A DNA stretch of 64,000 bases from Cladopsammia gracilis (GCA_022457155.1 JAJGOT010000441.1:430001-494000); one strand, 5' to 3'; counted from the stretch's first letter, positions 10,978-23,580 are shown. A program made the numbers and translations. The notes: generated from the letters alone by a model not told the origin.

Positions 10978-12401
10978 TCACCCTTTATATATATTATTCC
11001 CCATGAGTGTACCCATGAAAGTCAACATTGTGCTGCTCTGTATGTTCCCGGGTGGCTGACGTGTGTGTGTTGGGGTAAAAGGGGGGAATTGAGACTGATT
11101 AACCCAACTGTTTGCAGTAAATCCAGGTGGGTTTGATGACTGACAATGAATATTTCCTGGCCGCTGCATTGCACTGAACATAAACTGGAGCCCTGTTGCA
11201 AGGGTCTTCTTTGATTTCATGGCTGCCTCTAACCCATCATCTTTTCTGGTTAGACCTTCCATCATGGCTTGCTGGAATTCTAACTGCCTTTGCGAATGCT
11301 GAAGCAGGATGTCCTGCTTTCTTTCCTGTGTGAGTTTTTTCTGAAGTTTTTCACGCTTGTTATCAACAAATGTCTTGAGCTCGTTTTCTACTCCATTTCA
11401 CTCCACCTTCTGAACAAGATGTATTGCTTGACACTGAGGGAGCTGAGCATACACTTCGAGAATCACCATCATCAGAATCATCTTGAATATTCACAGAGAT
11501 CTCTGGGGTCTCCTCCTTGTCCACACTTCCTGTTTCTGTTACTGCTTTTGATTGAGCAGTTTCTGTGGACAAAGTCTCCATTCCAGAATCCAGGGGTTCT
11601 GTTCCTGCCGAACCCCCCAAAGTTCATGACATTCATGCCAGTATTTCTTGTTCAGTTGACCAGAGCCAGATCTGAGGTTTTCTTTGCAGTCGTTAGTATA
11701 ACTCCGTTTTAAACCTAACAAATAACAAATTTACTATTACCAAACAAATAAGCATAAAGACAATTTTATGTAGTCCAGGTTGATTAAAGCAAGTGAGTGC
11801 GTATTTCTTCTGGGAGTATTCTAAGTTATAATTCCAGCAGAGGACAGATTTTGAAACAGTAATAAAATAAGAATTTCACAACTAAACAAAAGAAAACTCT
11901 GAGGTTAAGGAATGCCATGCTTTCAGCCGGTCAATGAAGAAAGGAAAATAAAATTAACGAAAGCATGCCATAATAATTATTTTAACTGTATCAGATGGCA
12001 TAGGAATTTATAAACAAACAGCAAACATTGCAGTACGTTTGCACAAACCATATTATTCATTCCCCTTCATTTAATAGTTACCTTTATATTTGTTTTTTAA
12101 CCCTTGTTAAACCTTTCGATATCACTTCTTTCTCTTCCTTTACTTCTTGAACGTAGCTAAGATATTCAGCCTTTGTCATTTCTTCAAGCGGTTTCATTGG
12201 ACTCTATGGCTCGACCTTCCCAAAATCAGTTTCCTATTTTTCTCCAAGAGACTTCCGGATGTGCTCCCACAAAAGAACTTTGTCAGAATCCCATTCTATA
12301 CCTTCGCCTAGTTTTTGATGTTTATAATTTCGTATTGCTATAAGCAATGGGTCAGTTTTTTCATCATCCCACGTCCAATGTGTTGAAGCTGACGAAGCCA
12401 T
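10978..12401 (-). pseudogene. SANT/Myb-like DNA-binding protein, probable Harbinger-type accessory gene
   Basis: Exon 1 starts at the ATG at 12401 and encodes a trihelix/Myb-SANT-like segment (HWTWDDEKTDPLL near residue 8, then GIEWDSDKVLLWEHI). It carries two in-frame stops at about 12240 and 12207, then PLEEMTKAEYLSYVQEVKEE. A GT donor follows AAATATAAAG near 12097, and an acceptor TTAG precedes 11717, where the reading resumes (LKRSYTNDC) into a Ser/Asp-rich region, a basic Gln-rich helix (11350-11220) and a Pro-rich C-terminus ending at 10978. There is a frame change near 11600. PIF/Harbinger elements are known to encode a Myb/SANT protein next to the transposase; no DDE gene is visible here. 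The stops suggest decay. Confidence 0.6.
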
Positions 12402-12434
12402 CTTGGATTGACAAAAATTAGCATGCGCTACCCA

Positions 12435-12690
12435 TTCCAGTGTACCTGCAAAACGATTTCACACCGAAACAAGTGGTCGTTTCACGTTTACATGATACCG
12501 TTGCAAAATCTCCTACTGGAGTGAAATTTTCGCCCCGGTGCGACAACTGGGGTGAACTCGCACAGGGGTGACTCACGCCGGCATGACATTTTGTGGTGGT
12601 ATCATGTAAACAAATGTAGAGCCATAAGAGGGAATCGGAGTGAACTCGCCCCGGCGTGAAAGTCGCCCCGGTGTCATGTAAACACCCCAT
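12435..12690. repeat. GC-rich terminal repeat next to the SANT gene
   Basis: Several short GC-rich motifs recur in both orientations: CGCCCCGG, GGGGTGAACTCGC and CATGTAAACA. The block ends in TGTCATGTAAACACCCC at about 12689, which looks like the end of a DNA transposon with a GGGGTGTTTACATGACA terminus. No matching opposite end was found in the window. Confidence 0.5.
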
Positions 12691-14468
12691 AATACACCTA
12701 AATAATCAAGGGGGAAAAATTTGATCATAGTACCACTTTAAACTCATCAGCAATAGAGGAGCTTGGGGAATGGTGCCTGAAAATGGAAGGTGGGGACACG
12801 GGTCAATCCTAGCTGAACGCATAGGGTATCCATGACAACCCTGTGAGCAACAACCACCAGGCTTTGTTACACTGAAAGAACAGTGGAAACAAAGATACTT
12901 ACCTCATACTTACCATGCCAAGAGGAGGGGTGGGCCTAGAGTAGTGAAAAGGAATTCTCACTTAGTGAGAACTATCTGGTAGCAAAAACAAACGCGCAAT
13001 GGCTCGACATCCAAAGCCGAGCTGTAAACCACATAAAGACCCCTGCGCATAGCCCCGAGCCACCCTGCACCAATGCCCAGGGAACAACTGCTGGCCAGTA
13101 TTGTTTCGCATTTAACTTAGCCTAAATAACATTTAGCCACATGTAAAAGCACACAGGGACACAGATATGAAGATATAAATTTTACTTCCTCTTGTGTTAA
13201 CATCTCAATTTTCAAATAACCTGAACATGATCACAGCTTTTAAATCTGCACAACAGCAGAGAGCAAATGTGAAAAACGTTAGTGGCTTAGGGCCACCTTT
13301 TACAATGTAACCTTAATCTAAAGAATCAACTTAGAGATACACAAGGAAACTGACGTGTGTTAAAAGACTTTAAAACGGCAAGTATTTTAATACATTCAGG
13401 ATATCATAAATACTGTTAAAATAATTTTGAATGTTTTTTTTTCTGTAACATTTAACAAATAAAAGGTTGGCCCAAGTTAGCTTAGTTAGGTTAGCTTTAA
13501 TGAGCCTTGATATGTTCAAAATTTTCTTTTTCATGATTTCTTGTTGCGGATAAATGTTTTCTAACTGCCCTTTCCTCTGTTTATGGGTCAAATCTTTTGG
13601 GACTACTATACCTTTCTGTTTTTAGAAAATATTGTTTAAATCTGCCTTTTCAAAAGGCTTTTCGTGATAATTGTTACTATTGGGAACCAGGTATTATCAT
13701 TCTAGGTAAATTGAATCGATTAACTGATAAATAAAAAAATATAAACATTACACGACCAGGGCGATTTTTTTGCGCGAAAACCTATCGGTTGCGTGTACTT
13801 TCCCGCCTTTTTCATGGTCTTGATGTAAACACTGAGGCATTTTAAAAGTTTTCCATGTGTGAAATTTTCTTGCCTCTTGTGCTGCCGTGTTTAATGGCAT
13901 TTTGGTAATGCGCAGTTATTATCAATTAATCCAATTCTCAATTGCTTTGTCCAGTGTACTATATATCCTTTGTTTTACACAATAGAAGCACCAAGACTTG
14001 GGCAGGCCCATGCTCAATATTTTCTTATTTAAAAAAATAGATTGGAAACTAAAGCAAAATTCATAAATGCGAGTAAGCCGGTAGTATTGACTGATTGGAT
14101 AAACTAGAGCATCGATAAACTGAACATAAACATTTATTACTTTTAATTCCTACAAGGTTTCTTTGCACTGACATACGCTGTTAAAATCAAAACGTTCCAT
14201 CCATCCTAGATAGCATTGTAACAATAACGTTACTTCTCAATTCTTCTTATTTACGTATACCAGATACAGTAGTTACATAGAAGTTTACACCAGCTACGTT
14301 TGCGTTAAATATCCTATCTTAACTGTTAACAAATCATTTCATGTAGAAAATAACATCAACAACATCAATAATAGAAAGAAACGAAGGTAAAACAGGAACG
14401 CTAAATAAGTATTAAAACATTTGAAGGGTAAGGAAATGGCTAGAAATGACTGGTATATGCCATCATGG
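12691..14468. other. No recognised gene
   Basis: AT-rich spacer with only short frames (for example 13370-13591 minus) and no domain I recognise. It probably contains the untranscribed 3' end of the Ginger-type element that begins at 14469, but I could not identify that end. Confidence 0.5.
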
Positions 14469-16960
14469 TCATTTCTTTTGGTTCTTCCAGTAGATATGCG
14501 AGACGCTGTACCAGCCATACCCTGTTGCAATAAGGCTTAGCCATGCTGACGCCCATTTAACGTGATTAACTATTTCATGCAGTCGAATAACTGCTCCGCT
14601 TCCCTTTCCTTTTATGAGCATGATTTTTCGTACGCTAAGATGGCGAATATCGTCGATGTCTTTAAGTTCTGGTATGTATAACTTCGGCAGTGGTTCTTTG
14701 TCAACGGTATCTCTAAAGAATCTATTAACAGCCCGTAAGGGTCGCCGCATGTACGGAAACATTGTAAGAGTCTGTCTGATGATGTGTTCTAGAATGTCCA
14801 GGTTTAATACAGCGACTTGGTTACCTGAGCCTGACAGTGATGAGCCGCTTTGGTGTGGCAATACTGCTGTGTTGTTTACTGGGGCTTCACTTTGTAAAGG
14901 TAGGTCAGAAGTTGGTGGCGGCAATGGAGGTTGATTGTCTTGATCAGGCACAGCCATTTCGGTGATTTCATCTTGGACGTGACTGTTCTCATTGGTGGCT
15001 TTTTTGTTGATGTTGCTTGGGTCAGACAATGAATGCGATGGCTCTTGGGTCGTGTTGTTGTTGGAGACTCGAAGCATGTCTGCTTGAGCTGCCGTCTCTT
15101 CACTATAGTTTTCCTGCCAGGCGGAATCATTTTGCAACCGACATAGTGTTCCCCATCACCTTCCGCAAAATGGCCAATATGAAAACTGCAAATAGGGAGC
15201 GAATGCATTGGTGATATGACTGTTGTTGCAGCAGGTCCAAGGGAAGAGATGACAATAAACTCTACATTATAGAGGTTGGCCGCAGCTTGTAGAGTGAGGT
15301 GATCACCGTAGGTACCGTCTTGCGCCATATCTTCTAGATATGTCGGCCATGCAACTGTGATATAGTTTTGCATATGGGGGTGGTTCTCCAAATATTCTAC
15401 GATCTGTTGCCGTAAGGTTTCCACAGATCGATGCAGTCCAATCGTTCTAAGTGACTCGCTTACAACAGCAAATTGACAATTTCCATCTCCCGGAGGATCA
15501 TATGAAATGTAAAAATGGGCAGAGGCTATACGATCTTCCATAAAGACTCTTTGGCTATCGTATGATAGTTCATACTTTTTACGATGACGCAGTTTATCAA
15601 CTGTCATTTCCGTCTTCTTTGCCTTCCCCTTTTTCTTACTCTCCTTTTCCATCGTTGTACTAGTTACATCACAAACTGAAATCCACTTGGCCATTTGTTT
15701 CCCCTATGTTGGCGAAGAAAACGCAACTTTGTACAAATCATTTTCAAGATTCCTTTCCAAGACTTGTGCCTCTAAGACAAACCTTTTCTTCACCAGTTTA
15801 TTGCTAGTGCCAGGATAACGAATAAGAACAGTCTCACCAACATCATAAACGGATGGTGGATGTTTTTTGGCTTCTCTCTTTACCATTCGCCTTGCACATT
15901 TTTCAGTGGCAGACAAAGCTTGTGTTCGTTTACTCTTTACATGCTTAAAATGGCGTTTGTAGTCCCTCGAGCGTGGTCTCACCATGTCTTCGAATTTATC
16001 CAAAGGCCCATCCCATTCCTTCGCGCAGGAGTTACCCGTTTGAACTACATGATTCGGTTTTCAACCAAAGTAAATTTCAAATGGTGATTTCCAAGCAAGT
16101 TCCTCCTTTGGGTCTTGGTTCATTGCCTCAGCGTAATTAGGCAGCATCTTTATCCAATTTACCCCCGCCTTTTCCATAGCAAGAAAATCGTACCTTAATT
16201 TTTTCTTAAATGATCGGTGAGCTCTCTCCACTTTCCCTTGTGATTGAGGATGGTAGGGGCGACCTTTGATGACTTTGATTTTGAGCTTTTTACAAAGACG
16301 AGACACTGCCCCATCGAATTCCGGCCCTTGGTCATGCTGTATTACCCGAGGAGCTCCATGTTCTCTGTAAATGCGTATCAACTCACTTGCTACGTGGGAA
16401 CTTAGCTTTCGTTCTAATGGGACAAACCAGTGATAGTGACTGAAAACATCCATCACTGATAGCACATACTTGAACACCTTGCCTTTATGCTTGGTGCGCA
16501 CTCTTTTCATGTCTACCAAGTCGATTTGATGTGGTATCTGAACATCTCGTGCACGAATCGGACGAAGACTTGCCCTATTTTGAAAGCGAGCATTGAGTTT
16601 TTGGTGAATAGTTGATTTTGACAGCACTTTGTGAACATTTCGCTCTGAGACACCACTGTAACAGTCTAAGTTTGTGGTATATTTTTCGTGTTCCAGATCC
16701 TTTAGATTGTTTAAAGGATTTTTTCACAACTTCTTTTAGTGCAGATTTCTTCACGATGGCCTTTCCTTCGAAGCACAGAACCTCACCCGTGCAGAATTTT
16801 GATTTGCCGTTCGCTCACTCACAGGAATGCTGAATGTCCCTTTAATCATTTGAACGAACATTTCGTAAATCTCGTCGTCCAGAGCCGTTATTCCAAATCC
16901 AGGATGGATGCAGCTGGAGAGAATTACCAGAAGAAGAGTTCCTAAAATAAAAGACTTCAT
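14469..16960 (-). pseudogene. Ginger-type integrase fused to OTU protease and F-box-like tail
   Basis: DDE integrase of a cut-and-paste element related to retrotransposon integrases. From 16960: an N-terminal region with frame changes near 16790 and 16640, then the rve catalytic core (16627-16061) with Asp in HQIDLVDM, Asp in VIQHDQGPEFDG and Glu in SQGKVERAHR. Next is a GPY/F-like C-terminal module (DVGETVLIRYP near 15850), an OTU cysteine-protease domain (PPGDGNCQF near 15500 with Asp and Cys, HYVG near 15150 with His) and a distal region with an F-box-like helix pair (14830-14690). Breaks: an in-frame TGA at about 16061, an in-frame TAG at about 15704 and a -1 shift at about 15137. OTU fusions are established for some Ginger elements. 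The first 20 residues at 16960 look hydrophobic, which may be chance. Confidence 0.8.
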
Positions 16961-16992
16961 CGCTGATGATCACTGTACACAGGTCAAGAAAA

Positions 16993-18604
16993 TGTGACCT
17001 TCCACGGGAAAACGGACACTAACGGTTATCCGTTAAACGACCTAAAGCGTTCGTTCACCGTTCGGAAAGCGTTAAAACTGTTAAGGAAAGCGTTAGAAGC
17101 GTTTGAAAAACCGTTAGAATTTTCTTCCATGCCGTTAGAAGCGTTAAAAAAAAGCGTTAAAAATTTGTTTATAGGCCGTTTGAAGCGTTAAAAAAGCGTT
17201 AAAATTAAAAGCGTTAAAAATTTGTTTCTACAGCGTTTGAAGCGTTAAAAAGCGTTCAAAATTATTCCAGGCCGTTGAAAGCAGTTCTATTCTTGTCAAG
17301 TACGGCTAACTGCGCCTCCGATCGAAAAATACGCATCTTCCACGTAACGAACGTGAGCGTTGTGGTTATAAACTGTAAAATTGAACCTCAAATTGTCAAA
17401 ATACCTGTGTTAAAACAGTGTTGGCTATGTTTGTCGAACATTTCGAAGCTTTTGGCAATGAAGAAACACCGAAGACGAACGAAAGAAGCCAAAGAAAAGA
17501 GTTTGTAATGTCAACAAGCGGCCATCTTGGTTAACCTTAGGAACCAGGCTAAAACATGTGCTTAAGAAATTCGCACGTGACACGCGCCACAGTAAACAAA
17601 ATGGCGTCTATCGAAATTCGCTTAATGCGATGGCTAAATGCAATAATACAATCACAGTATTTGTTCTGACAAATTCCAATGAATAACAGCATTTAATCAA
17701 GTTTAATTTACGAGGAAAAATTGCCTGTAAAATAGCTTTATTTTGAACAAACGAAAACGATCTGTTTCCTTTGCGGTACGCATGCCGCGTTCAAACTCGA
17801 ATTCTAACTTCGAACTCGAACTGAAATTCGAATTTTGCAGTGTTAATGATAGATAGATGCAATATTTTTAGCCTCAGAAGAACTGTTTGAGTCAAACACT
17901 TTTGCCCCCTTTTTCCAAATCACTCTTATAAGCTGAGCAGTTCGTGGAAGTAAGAAATACTAGGGCCAGATGCACGGACATGATGAAGTCTCAATCACGA
18001 TCGGAATGAATGGCTTCATCAGCTCTCGATGCTATGTTTGTGCAAACGGATATTTTATTATCATTGTTATTTATTGTCGTTTGAGCAAAACAATCAAAAG
18101 AACTGTGTGCATTATGCGTGTATATCGCTTTAATCGTAGCTCTTGCTCGAAATTTTTTTTGTCTGTACGAATCCGTCCGTACCAGTATTGACGCGTACTG
18201 AAGCGCTTCTGTGATGAATTAAGCTTACTTTGAATAATCGTTCAGAAAACGAAACTAGAGCGTTATAAAGTTTTTGTGAACTGTTAGAAATGTTGGCTTA
18301 CCCGTTGAAAGCGTTAGATAATTATTTTGATACAGCGTTAATTTACTAAACCGTTAGATACCGAGGTCAATCCGTTAAAAGCGTTAAATCTCTCTGTTTT
18401 AACGTTTATCACGCCGTTCAGCAAACGGGACTTAGAGCGTTAGAAAACTTTTGTAAACCGTTAGAAATTTTGGCTTAACCGTTAAAAGCGTTAAGCAAAC
18501 CGTTCGAACGCTCTATGAAATCGTTCGTTGTCCGTTCATTGGCCGTTAATTTTTGCCCGTTTAACGGATAACCGTTAGTGTCCGTTTTCCCGTGGAAGGT
18601 CACA
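16993..18604. mobile_element. Foldback element with GCGTTAAAA subrepeat ends
   Basis: The outermost sequence TGTGACCTTCCACGGGAAAA at 16993 is repeated as its exact reverse complement ending at 18604. Inside each end are many short GCGTTA/CCGTTAGAA-type subrepeats (16993-17290 and 18230-18604), mirrored between arms. The interior (17290-18230) has only short ORFs. No target duplication longer than 2 bp is seen. It lies immediately 5' of the Ginger-type coding region. Confidence 0.8.
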
Positions 18605-19001
18605 AATCTGCAGAAGGTGGTACCTGGTCATGACAAAAGCACGTCTCAAAGCCGGCGCCAGTCGATGTCTAGACGAGTCTAGGCATTACCTGTCTACACC
18701 ATATAAACGGTTTGTCGCTCTTTGACAGGAACAGATAGAACTTTAATATATTTGATTTAAATGTTCGATCGATTAGAGCCGCAATTAAATCCATTCACTA
18801 ATTACAACGAATGCAAGATACTTATAAATTGAAGAATCAGCGGAATTGAAGCGCTACTAAATGTAACTGAAATGAAAGGACGCAGTTTTGTTCCACTTGA
18901 TTGATCATGATCATGTTGCCTAGCACGTGATGAATTTTCCCCTTATCGGCTATGTCACAAAGCAGGCAATCAGGCAAAAATCTGTGTGGTCCAAAAATGT
19001 G

Positions 19002-19763
19002 GGCTTACAGTAGATAATATCTCCGAGATGTAATATCTCCAAATATCACGCCTTAATTTCTGGCCGAGATGTTAAAGTCAATTTTATATCCCAAAAATGA
19101 ATCCAACTTATTTTGCTACTTTGGTACATGCAGCCATTTTCAGTTTTATTCAGTCTTGTGGCTTTCAATTTAACTCCCCTTACAGTGATGTTTCGTCGCG
19201 GCAATCTCATACCGGGCTTCGTGTTTCAAGACACTGTGTTGCCGGTGTTTCTATTTTACTCTTTATAGAAAAAGAATAAATACGTAAAACGTAAATAAAT
19301 GGTGGCGAAAGAGATCTCGCTGAACGTAGCAGTACAGTTAAATAAAATTATACTGACCATTGATTGATGCGTTTTTATACTGTTTTAAAATGTTATTCAT
19401 CAGTCATTCCGTGCGAAAACTCCACTCCATTCTCATTCGAGGGGGATCACTTGCGGTCCATTTTGGAGATCATTAATTTTGCGGTTTGGGATCACTTACG
19501 GTCCATTTTGGGGATCATTTGCCGTCGGGGATGATTTACGGTGCACAATTTTTTTTCAACTTTCATATATCTATTAATCCAATCTCGAACCGAGTCCTCG
19601 GTCTTCTTGGTGAGCGACCTACCACTGACCATTGGCTTAGCCTTGAACTGAGAGTATTGTAAAATATTCTTTGGTGAGATTCTGGACTGCATGTATTATA
19701 AACTACATTGGACCAAACGTCTGTCTGTTCTATTCATCTCGGAGATATTATCTACTGTAAGCC
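19002..19763. mobile_element. MITE with 29-bp perfect terminal inverted repeats
   Basis: GGCTTACAGTAGATAATATC and the following nine bases (19002-19030) recur as an exact reverse complement at 19735-19763. The interior contains a degenerate GGATCATTTGCGGTCC-type array at 19440-19545, so it may itself be a nest. No coding capacity. The preceding stretch 18605-19001 holds nothing I recognise. Confidence 0.75.
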
Positions 19764-19914
19764 GTAAGCGATCCGGGACCCGGATCCCCAGATCCGAGTG
19801 TTCCCCCAGGTTGACAAGCCGTCCTCTAGTCAAAAGAGAATTGTCCATAGTGCCGAAAAAACCGGTTTTCACACTGTGAAATAGTAATGTAGTCAATATT
19901 TATTGAAAAAGTTT

Positions 19915-20100
19915 TTATATTTTTTGTTGTTACATTTTGCGTTTAAGGCGTTGTTACATTTCGCGTTAAAGGCATTGTTACATTTTACGGTAAAAAGTTG
20001 TTACATTTCGCGTTAAAGAAATTGTTACATTTTGCGTCAAAAGTTGTTGCATTTCGCGTTAATGTTACATTTTGCGTCAGTTGTTACATTTTGCGGCGTA
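19915..20100. repeat. TTGTTACATTTTGCG tandem array
   Basis: About eight copies of TTGTTACATTT[T/C]GCGT with spacers of 4-12 bp. The organisation is like one arm of the foldback element at 485-2345, whose motif is TTATTACATTTATGG. No mirrored partner arm is visible in the window. Confidence 0.75.
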
Positions 20101-20492
20101 ACAGGGGTTGCTTTTTTGAGTAAATGGACACTCTTTGGGATTGGGTTGTCTAGAGCCTGGCTGTCTCCTTTTTTCTTCTTTAGCGACCGAAGAGGGTGGC
20201 CTGGAGCACTGTTGAAAGGTCGTTTAGGTCGCTCTCTTGGAAGTTCTCTTGCCGTTGAAGACGCCGCAGATTGTATCAAGGACCTTGTTCTGTTAAAAAG
20301 GTTTCCTGTTCCAAGTCTCCCGGGTGTTCTTTCACCTTTGAAATTTAGCATTTCTTCCCTCACACAACGCCTAATGGTGTCTTCAACATTCTCATTCTCC
20401 CGCCACATGTGTGCGTAAGGCCGCAGTTTAAAGTTACGTAATATGTTGAATTTCACCATTGTTTGAAGGAATCCCCGGTGAGAATATTGCAA
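20037..20492 (-). CDS. Hypothetical protein, possible first exon of a TE gene
   Basis: A 151-codon open frame from an ATG at 20492. Residues 20-105 are polar and basic, including RREEML-like and Arg/Ser-rich segments and a KKKK run, and look like real coding composition. The last 25 residues are read through the TTACATTTTGCG array and are not genuine. I do not recognise the family. A donor site inside the frame before the array is plausible but was not pinned down. Confidence 0.3.
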   Translation of the reverse strand: MQYSHRGFLQTMVKFNILRNFKLRPYAHMWRENENVEDTIRRCVREEMLNFKGERTPGRLGTGNLFNRTRSLIQSAASSTARELPRERPKRPFNSAPGHPLRSLKKKKGDSQALDNPIPKSVHLLKKATPVTPQNVTTDAKCNINAKCNNF

Positions 20493-21692
20493 ATATTTAA
20501 AACGAAAGCACTACAACTGAATAAATGCGCTGCAAATAAAATAAATCCGCATACTAATATATATATAGTTAGCCTTAGCCTAACAGCAGCGCCCTCTGAA
20601 GACCCTCTGAACAAGCTTAACTAAGATGAAACTTAACTTAGGTGAAAGGTCGGAAGCACAAGAATTAAGATTGACGACCGGGCTATTTTTCAATTTTAGC
20701 AATTCTGAAAAGCAGTATTACCCGACTGTCTGCACAGTACATTTAGACCGTACAAAAGTTCACAAAAACAACTTTTTCTCCGTCTAGAATAACTATTATG
20801 ACTATTTTCAGAATAAAATAGAGTTGTTGCTTGTCAAAAAATGCCCGAGAAACTGATTTGCCAAAATACACAAACATATTTGCATAAAGCGAAGCGAGTA
20901 TAAAATCTAAGTCTTGTTTTGTTTACATAAAAGCGCTTTACAATCTATGTAATGAATGAACAAACACAAAAATGGACAACACAAACTTCTTTCGAAAAAT
21001 GTTATTGAAATCTCAATTATTTTATGATTAGAAGCAAAACGCGTACAATTACAGCGCATCGAGGCGGAGCCATGTCTTCGATGTAATTCAAGAAATTAAA
21101 ATACAACTGAAATAAGCTACACGTTTATAAACAATTCTCCAAAATTAACGAGAACGCAAACAAAATGTCAATCACAGATTGATATCATGATAAATTCCAA
21201 TCGAAAAATGTAATTTGTTTTACCATTAAGTCCCTCCGGCAACTACTGTACTTGGAAATTCTTTAAACCTCCGCTTTGGTGCTGAAATCCGTAAAACGAA
21301 CCCATCTCTTCGCATTGCTAAAAACGTATATAGTTCCTCGAAGCAAGATTTTATCCCTGAAAGCTCTTCTTTTTCCACTAAAGCGGCTTCTGAGTATCCC
21401 TTAATTAGCATTCCTGTCTTGAGCAGCAAACCGCGAAAAACTGCAGGGAAATAACGACTTTAATTCTCCGCTAAACACAACAAAAGAACTAAAGTGTTTA
21501 CCGAGCTCACAGCTGTGTGGCCACGCAAAAAACAAACCCTGGCTTTCAAGATCCCGGATGTTGTTCCAACACCGCGGGCGGACGGGCACACACGCGCCCG
21601 CGAAACATTCCGCTAGCCATGACCATGAAAAATGACGGGCATAGTTCTTAGTATGTTGCTCCGCCGGGCCTTCGGCCCTCAGGCTCTGCTAC
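20493..21692. other. No recognised gene
   Basis: AT-rich with short frames only. The GC-rich stretch CCGCGGGCGGACGGG at about 21570-21585 and the palindrome GCCGGGCCTTCGGCCC at about 21663 stand out against the background. Confidence 0.45.
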
Positions 21693-21906
21693 AAACAAAA
21701 TAAATGAACCCGCACAATGCAAACAAAATAAATCTGCACGCTGCAAGCAAAATAAATCTGCACGCTGCAAACTAAATAAATCTTCACACTGCAAACAAAA
21801 TAAATTCGCACGCTGCAAACAAAATAAAAAGTTCTGCGCGCAGGAAGACGTGAAGTACTGGGACCGAGTCCTTTGGTGCCTAAATATCAAACGGTACATC
21901 AACAAT

Positions 21907-22466
21907 ATGGCGTCAAGTGAGAGCGATTTGAGCGATGCTGAAGCTGACAGTGGAGAAGGAATGGTACATGACAGTTTGCCATGGGGATCTGAAAGAGATC
22001 TCATTGAATATTATTTCAACAGGGGCCTTACGCTTACGTACAGGCATATAACACTGATGTTAGGCAAACATCATATAGATATGAATGAACAACACTGAAA
22101 CGAAGGCTGAATGACTATGGCCTCAAAAGACGGGATGCTGTGAATGCGTAAGGGATATGTAAAGGAATATTGGAATTCCCATCGCATCAAAAATATTTTG
22201 TGCTTGATATGATGTACTTTCGTCCAGAAGAATTTGGGGGAATTGACTGCCTATTTCCAGTTTCAGACATGCAAACAGAAATGGAAGATAGGTTGCAAGA
22301 ATTGGGTGTTGAAGACATTGACCCAATCTGGGAGGAGTATTTCGAATACTTGATGGAAAAAAATTTTTCACACCCCACCTCTATTTCTGAGCAGGCAATC
22401 TCTTTCAGAACCTTGTTCGGTTTGCAAAGGGCTAAGGATTCAGAGATTCCGAGACAAGTATTTTAA
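21907..22466 (+). pseudogene. Integrase-type transposase remnant, internally deleted
   Basis: The ATG at 21907 opens an acidic leader (MASSESDLSDAEAD), then a helix-turn-helix-like block ending in a KHHIDMNE segment where the frame closes at 22098 and continues in another frame (LKRRLNDYGLKRRD near 22120). Coding resumes at 22170-22466 with a C-terminal block (FGGIDCLFPVSDMQTEMEDR) that I associate with the end of a cnidarian rve-integrase family with such an HTH. The catalytic domain that should lie between is absent. Identification of the family is from memory of its pattern and only moderate. Confidence 0.5.
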
Positions 22467-23580
22467 AGCGTTTTGTTTTAATGTCTTGAATTTTCATTTG
22501 CAAACAGTACTTGAAGTGTTGTATGGTAAATTTAGGCTCTGAAGGTTGATTTAAGGGTGGGGGAGTGGGAAGGGGTGGACTTGAGCTATGGTGTCCCTTA
22601 TGGGCCACCGTATTGAGCACACCAAGGAAAGTTTATACGAGATACTAACCAGACAAACTTTCCAAAATACTTTTAGTTCTGACCGTTATTTCTTCAACTT
22701 GCAGGGTGGCGGGAGGCCTTTGATTTGATGATGATGATGATGATGTTATTTCCGTGCAGACTCCCTAGTCTAGTGGGCTTGATCGGAATAAATTATTGTA
22801 TTGGGGCCTGCTTACAAGTACTTTATACATATACGTGTATGGTCATTCAACATTCAAATTCATATTAAAATTTGAGTTAAAACGCCAACATATCTTTTTA
22901 TTAGATCATATTTTTTTTACATTCAGTTAAACAACCACACCACTCCCCAAGCTGATGTAACTTGATATCTCTGAACATGTAAGGAGAATCTACACAAAGG
23001 CTAATAAACTGCTTACATCCTCATCTGACCAAAGCATTTTTAAGTCTTCATTGCCATGCGGGGAAAGCTATACCTTGCAAGATTTCTTGAATGGGTGTTC
23101 ACTTGTTCATTTTCAAAAGTAATTTAAAACACCTATATTAGTCGTGAACTGCGGGTTCCTTGACACCGTTAATTGCATCAGATGAGGATTAATATTGCTA
23201 AGTAAATGGACACGGGAAAAGAAACCCAATATATTAACTTCAACATGATAGACTGAAAAGGTTTCCATTATCGTCAAAACTCGATTAGAAAACTACTAAT
23301 CAGTAGTAGCTAGTAGTAAAAAATAACTAAAAGTAACCCTCATTTATTCGTAATGGTAAGAAACATTACTTCTGCTTCCACTGATTTGTTTTTCTGTTTT
23401 CTGACAAGGGTGCAAACTCAAAATGTGCAGAAAAGGAAATCTAAAAAAACAATACAACATTTTAACGTTTTAACAAGAAGCTGTACACAGCTTACTCGTG
23501 GCACCTTTAACTCATTGCAGCATTGATTCCCAAGTGATTTGAGTGCTTTTACAGAGAAACATAAGCTTAAAATTATATCT
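22467..23580. other. No recognised gene; short GAT repeat
   Basis: A GATGATGATG microsatellite sits at about 22725-22745. The rest is AT-rich with no sustained frame. Confidence 0.5.
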
